Positions 55,501-64,000 of a DNA stretch of 64,000 nucleotides are shown one piece after another. The DNA lies in NCBI GenBank assembly GCA_964019415.1, contig OZ025868.1:12596623-12660622 (forward strand), given 5' to 3'. The stretch comes from Ianthella basta (lineage: Eukaryota; Porifera; Demospongiae; Verongiida; Ianthellidae). How positions within the stretch are numbered: position 1 is the first letter of the stretch; every line of letters begins with the position of its first letter. A model generated the notes under the pieces. It was not told where the DNA came from, searched no databases, and was given only the letters and a program-made list of their open reading frames with translations. The position numbers and the translations under genes were made by a program.

Positions 55501-57584
55501 TCCCTGTACACTGTGCTGCCCTCTCCCTTTCCCCCTCTAGTTGAGCGTCGTCGGCGTGAGAGGATCAACGAGCTGACTCGAAGCCTGGCCAAGCTGATCC
55601 CTGCCTGCCAGAAGGAGACCTCCACCTCCGGCAAAGTGGGCTCGGTTAGTCAATGCATCAACATATGTATATATGCGCGTATAGACCCACAGACATGTGA
55701 TGTGCATACATACAGACGTACATACATACAGATGTACTGTATATTACAGACATCTGAGTTATGTACTAACATGTACATAGCAATTGAGGTGAGCAGTCCC
55801 TATCTTATGTATGGGATGAAACTTAAAAGGGTGCATGCATGTGTGGTCCTTCCGGAATTCGAAGGGTGTACGTGGCAGTTGCCATCAATGAGTACGGTGA
55901 TGTTTGGTATGTATTTTACACGTTGGACATTTTTACTCGTGCAAGTAGTATCTCACACTCAACTCACATGAATGGCTCAATATGTATCTGTAGTGATCAC
56001 TGCTGTAGCAATATAAGTATAATTATAGGATAACTGTATGTGGAAGCCATACATTGTCAGCACAATCAATGTACGCTGAGTAAAGGGTGGATGTCGTAAT
56101 GTGGTTTAGTTATTGACCTGAAATGCAGCTGGTGCGAGTGTAGACTTTGTTGGCTTGGCCATCCAGTAGCCAATAGTTTATAGGCAATTTTGCGACGTCT
56201 ACTGCCAAAATCTTTGATGACGTTTGCTTTCTCAATGAGCTGTAGCTGGGTGTGCCTATCCCATGTGAAGAAGAATGCTAATTCCTTGGATGAGTGCATA
56301 TCTGAGATGAAAGATGAATGATTAATCATTAAAGGATATTAGTTTAACTCGTACTGCTCTCCAAGGACCTCTAACACTGCTCATACTTGCCCTCGGACAC
56401 TGTTGCCTGTCGCATATCGTGTTTCCTTCTGGATTTCGTCAAAGTTGGCAATTGTTACAGTAAAATCAATCGTGGACTACTGATACACCTAGCTTAGCTG
56501 GTCATCACTTTCTTCGCGGATTCCATTTGAGGACTTTCAAAACTGATGTTCGATGAACTATGAAAGATTCATGTTAAGATGAGTTTTGAATTGCAACAAT
56601 TCAGTTGTAGCATAACATCTATCGTTTGTTGCTATCGTTGTGACCACAAAGGATGTGTATCAGTCTGCTGATAGGTACATCAGACACACCTGATGTCACA
56701 AGACTGCTCCTATAGTAGGTGCTACATTTCTAAGAGGAAGCCAGCCATCTGTGTAGCTGGCTGTGTGTGTGTGTGTGTTTGTGTGTGTGTGTCTGTGTGT
56801 GTGTGTGTGTGTGTGTGTCTGTGTGTGCGTGTGTGTGTGGGATAGGCAATGCCAGTGAGACATGTATGTAGCGCAACATACATAGCCACAGTCTGATGTG
56901 TGCCCCTCACTTTGTACACGCAGTACACATACGTATATACATATGCGTTGATCATGAAGGACTGATGCTAATATCCTCCTCCACCTCACACATTTCTTCA
57001 TACAGGCCAGTCTGAACAAAGGGTTTGTGCTGGAGAAGGCCATAGAATACATCAAGGAGCTACACTCCCTAAATGGGCAGTTGGGTGACCTGGTGAAGAA
57101 CAAGGAGCAGGCTCACAATGCACTGCAAGTGTTGCAGGGGCAGATCACCATCTTGGAGAAGGAGAACGAGTTCCTTCGCTTCCAGCTAAAGCAGCTGAGC
57201 ATGCAACCACCCACAAGTCAGCACGGCTCCCTCAGCCAACTCATCCTGCAGGGACTGAGCAAGAGTGGTCTCAAGGGGGATGAGGGGAGTGGGGCAGCGG
57301 CCCTCAGCACCACCTCCAGCCCCGCCCCCAGTAGCATACATCTCACACCCACCGGCACGCCCTCTGCGAGTGCTAACGGAGCCCAGTCCTCCCCAGCTAC
57401 GTACCAACCCAGCCCTGCTGCATCCACCTCCAGTGCCAGCCTCTATCTTTCCCGAGACATCTTGCCTCAGCTGGTAGAATCTGCTCGTAACAGCCAAAAC
57501 AGTCCAGAGAAGACGCAGAGCAATCCCGAACCAACAGTAGAGGAGCCTGCCCCTCCACAGAATACGGGGACCCCAACACAGTAG
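52572..57584 (+). CDS. USF-like bHLH-leucine-zipper transcription factor
   Basis: Upstream stimulatory factors bind CACGTG E-boxes as dimers in the nucleus. Five exons join in frame to 414 residues: 52,572-52,986, 53,975-54,062, 55,196-55,254, 55,541-55,644 and 57,006-57,584. Residues 1-138 are an acidic, Ser/Thr/Gln-rich region likely to activate transcription. Residues about 140-165 (VYLMVPSGTPPEYLQ, then TLAPR) resemble the USF-specific region. The basic region HNEVERRRRERIN carries the His, Glu and Arg that read CACGTG, and is followed by helix-loop-helix (about 198-245) and a leucine zipper (to about 285). Unlike vertebrate USF, which ends soon after the zipper, about 125 Ser/Pro/Thr-rich residues follow. 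An upstream in-frame ATG (52,488) would add 28 basic residues; 52,572 was chosen because the acidic domain starts there. Another bHLH-ZIP class is less likely. Confidence 0.85.
52987..55195. other. USF-like gene introns 1 and 2
   Basis: Intron 1 (52,987-53,974) shows nothing recognised. Intron 2 (54,063-55,195) holds a small MITE and a hairpin with about 22-bp arms (54,929-54,951 and 54,966-54,987; core accaatcgcttagcat). Confidence 0.6.
54160..54333. mobile_element. 174-bp MITE with mariner/pogo-like ends
   Basis: Begins CAGTGGGACCTGTCTA and ends in the near reverse complement (GACAGGTTTCACGG), flanked by TA on both sides (54,158-54,159 and 54,334-54,335). The ends and the 'ctgtggacca' segment match sequences inside both arms of the giant palindrome (near 2,872 and 7,638). 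The TA target and CAGTGRRACC end suggest the Tc1/mariner-pogo group. Confidence 0.65.
55645..57005. other. USF-like gene intron 4
   Basis: 1.36 kb, with a GT microsatellite at 56,761-56,840. No other recognised content. Confidence 0.6.
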
Positions 57585-59618
57585 TCGATCACACACTGTG
57601 TACCCGTGGGCACTTAAACTTCTGTTTGTGTATGTACTACTTGCGTAGTTTTTTTAACGAAAATTCAAACACATACTTTGTTATGGTGTCATAGAACACT
57701 GTTACAGTTTTGGTGACATCATATTACGTACACACGTAGTTAGAGGAATACAGTCACTTGCCCTTGGGCATTCGTGTTTGTACTTTGTATCAGAATTATA
57801 TATGAACAGTCTCACTACAGTCTCACTACCTTGGCACATAGATACTCGACCCTAAAGTCCCTAGACCCTAGGGTCGAGTATCTATGCTTGGCACTACATA
57901 GATACGTATGTACTGTACACATAGTCCCTGTGTTTCCTAATGCCATAATTTATGTATACGCACTAGTGCACTGCAGCTCATGCATACATGCGTATTACGT
58001 ATTACGTGTAATTATACATAGTTGTAGATAGAAGCAGATGCATGCACAGGAAGAATGCATGCCCCGGGTGCATGCATGCATGCATGCAAGGATCTTTGGC
58101 CGTAAACAGAATTAAGTCGTAATGGAATCAAAGGTAGTCTATCTACGTAGATCAATTACGTGCAATTAAGTTTTATGCATGGCTGTAGGTGCTATGTGGC
58201 AGGGCTATATCAACGAACGTACATTTTTGAAGGATGAAATAATGGTATGTACACAAAATGTGAGTAGCTCAATTGTTGCTAATTCCATATTATATCATAA
58301 TCTGTTGAGAGCTTTATCAGCTGACTAAATAGGTGTGTCATTATGTGTAACAAGCAAGAAATTGCTGTGGACAAATTATAATTGCATGGAATTAATTGGA
58401 CACATGTAATTTCATGATTGCATATATAATATGCTTTAGATTCATGCATGGAGAGTGTGGTATGTGTATATTATATTGAATGCATGGCTATATATGGGAG
58501 GCAGATGGAAATGCAAAGACTCATATTGTGTGTATATGGTGAGCTGGGCATACGTAAGAATATAAATGTTAACTTGTCACATGCATGAAAAGGAGTGAAC
58601 TATATACAGCTGGCATGGCCATGGGATTAAGTACTGTGTGATTGCATGAGGTGCACAAGCTATACGTGTACTGTACTATAGGTGTAGAATGTACCATGTT
58701 GTTTCCCTCTGCATCTGTTGCAAAATGGTTATATTTAACTTGCAAACACCTTGACCTTTGGATCAGCTGTATCCGGAGTGTTCATTTCACATACTATAGC
58801 TAGTATGTGAAGGGAAGTGTGGCTGTTCTACTGCACATGAGCTATATAATAAAATTATAGACGGCACCCAAAAGTGTTTGTGAAGTTCAGTTGTCTGTCA
58901 AGGCAAGAATTGTTTATAGTGTCACTGTGTTCCTCTAGTACACTTTGTGTACTAGTCTGTGTATACTGCTGTGTGAGCACTGCCCTCCAACACTGCTACT
59001 AGCATGACATACAGAACACTGTCTACCCTTTGTGTCTGGCTGGGAGGTGGTGATGTACATGTACTTACAATTCTACACAGGTAGCTTTAAGTACTACATG
59101 ACTGCACTGCCAAACAAGTGCAACACCATGCACTGTTTTCAGCTGTAGAAATAGTGTACAATACACACATACCAGGATAGCATTTGACTTATAATATTAT
59201 ATAGATCGTGCGTGCATGCAGCTAAGCTGGCTATGGCGTGCATGTGTAACGACCTTTGGGCTAAATGGTATCCGCTGCATGCTATACTCACATGCACGCA
59301 CATTCATGCTACAAGTAAAATGCATGAAGAATAGGTAATTGGCTTCATTTTCGACTATGTTTGCTAGTATGGTCCGTAAACTGTTTACGTGTTACTTGTG
59401 CTTATTGTCAACAAACAACTCTTGTTGTTCCACATAATAGACATATGAAGTATTCTCATAACAAACATGTCTACTAATGAACAAATTGTTATTCCAATTG
59501 AATGTAATGTTAACAGTAAATAAGTCAACAAAGGTCACGAGAACATTCTACTGCAATGCATGTGTGTGCTCTAGTATAAATATGGAATGGACATCCCCTA
59601 ACTTAGCACTGGTTGTTG
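57585..59618. other. Convergent USF/PUS1 intergenic region
   Basis: AT-rich, with frequent atgcatgc words. It contains the 3' UTRs of both genes and a perfect 17-bp hairpin near the USF end. No gene is seen. Confidence 0.5.
57838..57885. repeat. Perfect 17-bp hairpin downstream of the USF-like stop
   Basis: Arms 57,838-57,854 (atagatactcgacccta) and 57,869-57,885 with a 14-bp loop that itself contains a third partial copy (ctagaccc). It may be a structured 3' UTR element, a terminator-like fold or a small transposon scar. Confidence 0.6.
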
Positions 59619-61100
59619 CTATTGATCCACCTCTTCATGTGGTGGGTTATCTCCCTTCTTCACCTGTTCTTGTGGTAGGTAATCTCCCTTCTCCACCTCT
59701 TCATAGGGTGGGCTGTCTCCCTTCTCCACCTCTTCATGGGGTGGGCTGTCTCCCTTCTCCACCTCTTCATGTGGTGGGTTATCTCCCTTCTCCACCTGTT
59801 CTGAGTTGCCACCTGCTGAGGCAACTGGCAGACGTGGCACTGACTCTGCATCAATGAAATCGTGAATATTAAGAGAGGCCAGCCATTCGGCCATTGGGGC
59901 TGCTTGTAGCTCAGTCTCATGAATGTGCTGATAAATCACACGCTCCTTGAACTCTTGAATGCGCTCCTCTACAGCAGACCATTCGAGTCGTTGATGAACG
60001 CCATCCTCTCCGAACTTTCGGTTGTATCGATCAAAATGAACATTGTCCAGGATGAGGTAGAGGCCAGGTGCACGAGGGATGTTCACTTTCTCTTTCAGCA
60101 AGCTCCTTACAATCATCTCGTCTGTGGCATAGCCACGCATCACTGCAATCACTAGCCCAATCATCTTCCTGATCTGATGAAGCATGAAGCTCTGGCCCTT
60201 TACTCGCAGTGCCACATACTCCACTCCCTCTGTCTCATGCAGTGAGCCACACGTAAAGTCAATGATATATCGCATGCAACTCGGGTCTCCTGGTTGCTTC
60301 CCGGATGTAAAGTTGTGAAAGTTGTGCGTACCCTTATACATTCCAAGCAGTTGGTCCACTCTAAGCAATGTTTCTGGTGGGCTACGATACTCGTGGCTCA
60401 CATCATTAATACTGTCTGCAAACGCATAAGTTGGGACATAGTACTCGTACGTTCGTGCACTGCACCATTCTTTACTGTTGAAGCCCTTTGTGGTTCTGAA
60501 GAGGCTCATGACACGAATCTCGGTCGGTAGATGGGAGTTGACGGACGCGACCATTCTGTTTTCTGGAACCATTTTGAGGGACACTAGTTGCCGCGCAGCG
60601 GACACGCCTTTGTCCGTCCGCGCACATCGCTGGAAGCCCAGCTTGCCTAGGTTGTCTCGCATCTCCTCTGTGATGGCTTCTGCCGCGTACAGTGCCTGGA
60701 TGAGGTCCTCCTCAATCGTCTTCACGCCCGGATTCCGCTGCATGCCTTTGTAGTCTTTGCCGCTGAAGGATAGAAGCAAAGCGCACTTTTTGCGGTGGAC
60801 TTTTGCAGCTTGTGGGGCGGCTCCGTTCTCAACCTTCTCCACCACACCAGTGTCCTCAATCTCCGGACACAGCTTCATGCGTTTCGCTTCGGGTTGTTCA
60901 GGAGCCTCAGTCGACCCCTCAGAATCGGATTCTGGACGGGGCTGTCCGCCGTCAGATGCGAACTGTGATGACGATGTAGCCATTGATAAACAGACTGGTA
61001 CCTCTCTCCAGTGTGGTAGAGTGGGTAGAGTCAATACTGCTCGACGTAGAGCGAAGGGAAACGTACAAAAAAGGGACGCAGTAAATTTCCCTCTCAGCAT
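59619..61100 (-). CDS. PUS1: tRNA pseudouridine synthase 1
   Basis: PUS1 isomerises uridines (such as 27 and 28) in cytosolic and mitochondrial tRNAs. The frame is a single exon of 493 residues. The catalytic Asp is D163 in the family motif CARTDKGVSA. Other conserved blocks are SFSGKDYKGMQRN (111-123), GFNSKEWCSARTYEYY, YKGTHNFHNFTSGK and VKGQSFMLHQIRKM. A second ATG at 60,983 (M40) starts MATSSSQ. The 39 residues before it are Arg/Leu-rich without acidic residues apart from one Glu, like a mitochondrial presequence, so two starts may give mitochondrial and nuclear forms, as in mammals. The C-terminus carries five imperfect 11-residue repeats of the EKGDSPPHEEV type, encoded by a 33-bp minisatellite (59,625-59,795). 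The start at 61,100 is 120 bp from the opposite gene. Confidence 0.93.
   Translation of the reverse strand: MLRGKFTASLFCTFPFALRRAVLTLPTLPHWREVPVCLSMATSSSQFASDGGQPRPESDSEGSTEAPEQPEAKRMKLCPEIEDTGVVEKVENGAAPQAAKVHRKKCALLLSFSGKDYKGMQRNPGVKTIEEDLIQALYAAEAITEEMRDNLGKLGFQRCARTDKGVSAARQLVSLKMVPENRMVASVNSHLPTEIRVMSLFRTTKGFNSKEWCSARTYEYYVPTYAFADSINDVSHEYRSPPETLLRVDQLLGMYKGTHNFHNFTSGKQPGDPSCMRYIIDFTCGSLHETEGVEYVALRVKGQSFMLHQIRKMIGLVIAVMRGYATDEMIVRSLLKEKVNIPRAPGLYLILDNVHFDRYNRKFGEDGVHQRLEWSAVEERIQEFKERVIYQHIHETELQAAPMAEWLASLNIHDFIDAESVPRLPVASAGGNSEQVEKGDNPPHEEVEKGDSPPHEEVEKGDSPPYEEVEKGDYLPQEQVKKGDNPPHEEVDQ
59625..59795 (-). repeat. Coding 33-bp minisatellite in PUS1
   Basis: Five tandem copies of a 33-bp unit, in frame, encode the acidic 11-residue repeats at the PUS1 C-terminus. 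Copy number is likely to vary between individuals. Confidence 0.85.
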
Positions 61101-61220
61101 GGGCCAGTCGGTATTCGGGGAATCCCCTTACGCCACTTCCTGCTGAACAGAAGACTATAAATATCACATCCGTTCCTATCCACCGAAAGAAGTGAACCAA
61201 ATAAGTTGACTCATCTAGCC
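61101..61220. promoter_or_regulatory. Shared PUS1 / secreted-protein promoter region
   Basis: 120 bp between two divergent start codons. A TATAAAT at 61,156-61,162 lies 59 bp before the plus-strand ATG and could serve that gene. PUS1 has no clear TATA box. Confidence 0.5.
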
Positions 61221-63686
61221 ATGTCTTTGGGGTTCTTGCTGCTCGGCGTGGCGCTTATTCTGCAGCCCTCTCTGGCGATAGACGACGGAAGCGCCTGTCG
61301 CTACCTCACGAACCTGCTGGAGGACCTACCGCGGCAGATCCCCACTACCACCTTCAAGTCTCACCAAGACACGTCACGTAAGTTGTTGATGGTACCGTCT
61401 CGGCGTTCGCACGCTTGCGAGCATAGGGGTACTTGTATGTAAGGCTGGTATGTGCGTATCTCCCGCGTTCTTTGCCTATTCCACCGAGGACGCGTGTGTT
61501 TCCATAGAAGACGTCGTGCATCTATGGGCTTATCATACTTTGTTGGCTTCGCGCGCGCGAGCCTGGCGGGCTTACTACAGCGACACTATTGCATTGTCGT
61601 TTTCTTCTCTGTTTGGGTGCGGAGTAGGGTGTGTAGGCGTTGGTCTGATGGTCTATTCTACAATGTACGTAGCCGTATTCTACAAAGACGGATAACTCTC
61701 ATCCGTAGTCGTATTAACTTTGCTGTTTGGTGCTAACTACCCTCTTAAGGTGATGCCGATTGATGATGATCAAGATGATGAAGTGTAACTTTCAACTGCC
61801 GTGTTGACTCATACACCTCACCACTAGTAGCCACCGCAGGTTGTTAGCATGTCAGCAAGCACCTGTTAATATGCCCAATGTGATTGTCTTCACCGTAGTT
61901 ATGTACATATTTCCTTAATGATGTCTGTTGATAGAGCCATCTATATCCCCTTCTACCTCCCCACCCACCCCCCCTCCACCTCCCCGTCCACTCTCCTCCC
62001 CCCCCCCCCCCCCCCCCCCGCTCTCTTTCCTTATGACATTGTCCCCTCCCTGTCCACTCTCCTTCTTACTCACTCCTTTCTCTTCCATTCTCTATCCTTC
62101 CTTTTTGACCCTATGCTCATTTCCTCTATTATTCTGCTTCCTTCGTCCACTTTTGTGTTCTACTTTCCTCTTGTTATGCACACACATCTCATCTTGCACT
62201 CTTCACACACACTGCTACAAGGTATACTCACACCGTCATCCCATCCCATTATCCATTCATGTCACTTTCTCCCATTCTACTCCCATTGCCTACTCCAATA
62301 CTCCAGTGAATGGTTATTTGGTCAATTTGACCTGTGATCTGGAGTTGCCCATCACAGCCAGCCGTGAATGGTGTATGCTGCTCAACGACGCCAACTGCTC
62401 CTGCAATGTCACCCGCACCTATTCAAATGTGACCACAGTTGGACGGCGCTTGCAATGGAATGTCCCAAAGAGAGATATTGTAACCTTTGATGGCACTCTC
62501 ATTGGCTGCTTTGTGGAGGAGAGATTGGTGATGGCTGTTTATGCCAGGGGGACAGGTAAAATATGCGTGCTTCATTGTATTGTGTGTACGGACGTGTATG
62601 TATGTATTACTGTACATTGGAATGGGCGGGTACACGCATGCATGCCGATAATTGCTTCATGCATGTATGGTATGCAACTGTATGACGTTGAACGTTTCGT
62701 TTCTAAAGAATGCTGGAAGTATCTTTTCCGTTGTATGGGTAAAGTACGAAATGGATGAGTGGGTCTAGAACAGGTGAATTAAATGATTGATACATTTGGC
62801 ACTGCATGTAGTGATTGAGACGATTCGGCCGGGTGCAGGCTGGAGTTACTATTAGAACAAACGGTTGGGTCTCTGTCACATTTTGTGCGTGTGTGCGTGG
62901 CAATCCCTTTGGACTGTGTTTCGTATTTCTCCTCCAATTGCTTTGTTCCACAACTGTTGTACTCTAAAGTAAAGTGAAGTAAAATGGAACGGATGGAACT
63001 GTTTAACCTTTTCAATAAAAATAGAATGGAATGAAATGAAACGTTAATATTGCATTGTCACATACCATATGTGAGTTTGCATATATTTATGTACGTATGT
63101 ATGTGTGTGAGTATGTATGTACATATACATATGTATGTATGACTGTATGTACATATGTATGTATGTATATGTGTGTGTGTATGTACATACGTATGTGTAT
63201 GTACGTACATATGAATATAGATGTGTATGTATATTTGGTTATGTGTGTATGTGTATACTTTACCTTGTGTAATGTGTTATTGTGCTCAACTGTATTCCTT
63301 GCTAATAACTGCCCAAAATGGTGACCCTGTGTGAGCAGGCCTGGCCAAACAGGTTTGGGTTACATAATGTGCCTGTAATGTCATGTCCTGTTCGTGTTTC
63401 ACTCAACACCGTACTACGCCAAACCAGTCATGACCAGTGAATACAAGGAATGTTGTTCTATCCTTATTCATGTGGCGGTGTTATGCAAACATGACAAACA
63501 TCTTTAGTACTGAATTCAAAGGTAGTAGGTGTGGAGTGTGTAGTAGAAGGTGGGACAGTCGTGATGTCACCCACTTGGTTGCTTGGCTGGTGACGTCAAT
63601 CGCTCCACTATAACATATTGCATTAATTTTGCTTTTTAGTACGCATGACGCTTCTGTCTCTGATTGCCATGGCAACGGGGTGGTAG
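61221..63686 (+). CDS. Small secreted or surface Ig-like protein (predicted)
   Basis: Three exons join in frame to 150 residues: 61,221-61,377, 62,307-62,555 and 63,640-63,686. Residues 1-20 (MSLGFLLLGVALILQPSLA) are a clear signal peptide. Exon 2 has the spacing of a small Ig-like domain: Cys in VNLTCDLEL, Trp-Cys about 15 residues later, and Cys in GTLIGCFV near its end. Several N-x-S/T sites (NLT, NCS, NVT twice) suggest glycosylation. The last exon adds a short hydrophobic tail (MTLLSLIAMATGW) that could be part of a GPI signal or membrane anchor, but is short. No known family is recognised. Exons 1 and 2 are well supported; exon 3 rests only on frame and a weak acceptor. Confidence 0.55.
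61378..62306. other. Intron 1 of the secreted-protein gene
   Basis: Contains a long pyrimidine-rich stretch (about 61,940-62,300) including the C-run listed separately. Frames across it are low complexity. Confidence 0.5.
61998..62019. repeat. Poly-C run of 22
   Basis: Twenty-two consecutive C within a C/T-rich tract. Prone to slippage, so the exact length is uncertain. Confidence 0.9.
62556..63639. other. Intron 2 of the secreted-protein gene
   Basis: Includes an imperfect TATG/TGTA microsatellite at about 63,085-63,260. No gene is seen. Confidence 0.5.
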
Positions 63687-64000
63687 TGTCAGGGTCTAAC
63701 TATGATACGCACCATGTGAATTGCGTACTACAACTGATTGCCCCAATGTTGTTTAGCAATGAATCAAGCAAGTTGTCTGTGTACATATCTGCTGCGATGT
63801 CTGGTGTGGATAAACTAGCAGACGTACGTACAGCAACTCGTACAATGCTACTTTGTTTATTAGTCACGGTGCAGTGTGTTAAGCAGCCCCTATTCCACAT
63901 GACTGTATGTGTGTTGAACTATTGTAGTGTTTATATAGTGTGCTATGCTGTATATGGTGTACAAATGTGTATGCTGTACATTAGTAATGGGATATTGGGA
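63687..64000. other. Right edge, no gene seen
   Basis: AT-rich, presumably the 3' UTR of the previous gene and a spacer. Confidence 0.4.

Noticed and set aside
59477-59857. 126-codon plus-strand frame with PSPPLHGVG-like repeats
   Set aside because: Antisense of the PUS1 coding minisatellite.
61918-62758. 276-codon frame covering exon 2 of the secreted-protein gene
   Set aside because: Its first half is C/T-rich intron; the signal peptide and splice sites support the shorter exon 62,307-62,555.

Overview
The window is animal nuclear DNA. Genes are split by GT-AG introns, there are many CA/GT microsatellites, and transposon remnants of several classes are present. The protein genes are conserved animal housekeeping genes. 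The 5S rRNA sequence and the compact gene spacing would suit a sponge or another early-branching animal, but that is only a guess. All exon joins below were made by eye and keep the reading frame; none has transcript support.

Bases 1-10,650 are mostly repeats. They hold a hAT-like element with terminal inverted repeats (388-1133), a very long near-palindrome (about 1,990-8,625) whose right arm carries the 3' end of a LINE, and a foldback MITE (9,597-9,894). An intronless Fe(II)/2-oxoglutarate dioxygenase of the carnitine-synthesis family lies at 11,006-12,361.

Tubulin cofactor C (TBCC, minus strand, seven exons, 13,507-19,568) and U2AF1 (plus strand, ten exons, 19,732-50,914) are head to head, with only 163 bp between their start codons. 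U2AF1 encodes the small subunit of the splicing factor U2AF. Its intron 1 holds an old, broken Ty3/gypsy-like fossil and a RecQ-like helicase fragment.

The main finding is in U2AF1 intron 5 (21,569 bp). Nearly all of it is a tandem 5S rDNA array in the same orientation as the gene: 74 recognisable 5S units between 26,081 and 47,258, usually 293-297 bp apart. Of these, 67 are full length (42 identical to the consensus by hand count) and 7 are deleted or truncated. A TATA-like box lies about 29 bp upstream of nearly every unit, and most end in a T6 run. Shared variants show that blocks of 3, 5 and more units were duplicated together. A Pol II gene for a 3'-splice-site factor thus carries a large Pol III array inside one intron.

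Downstream are a five-exon USF-type bHLH-leucine-zipper gene (52,572-57,584) with three CACGTG E-boxes just upstream, and a single-exon pseudouridine synthase PUS1 (minus strand, 59,619-61,100). PUS1 is head to head with a small three-exon gene for a predicted secreted, Ig-like protein (61,221-63,686). Convergent USF and PUS1 are separated by 2 kb in which I see no gene.
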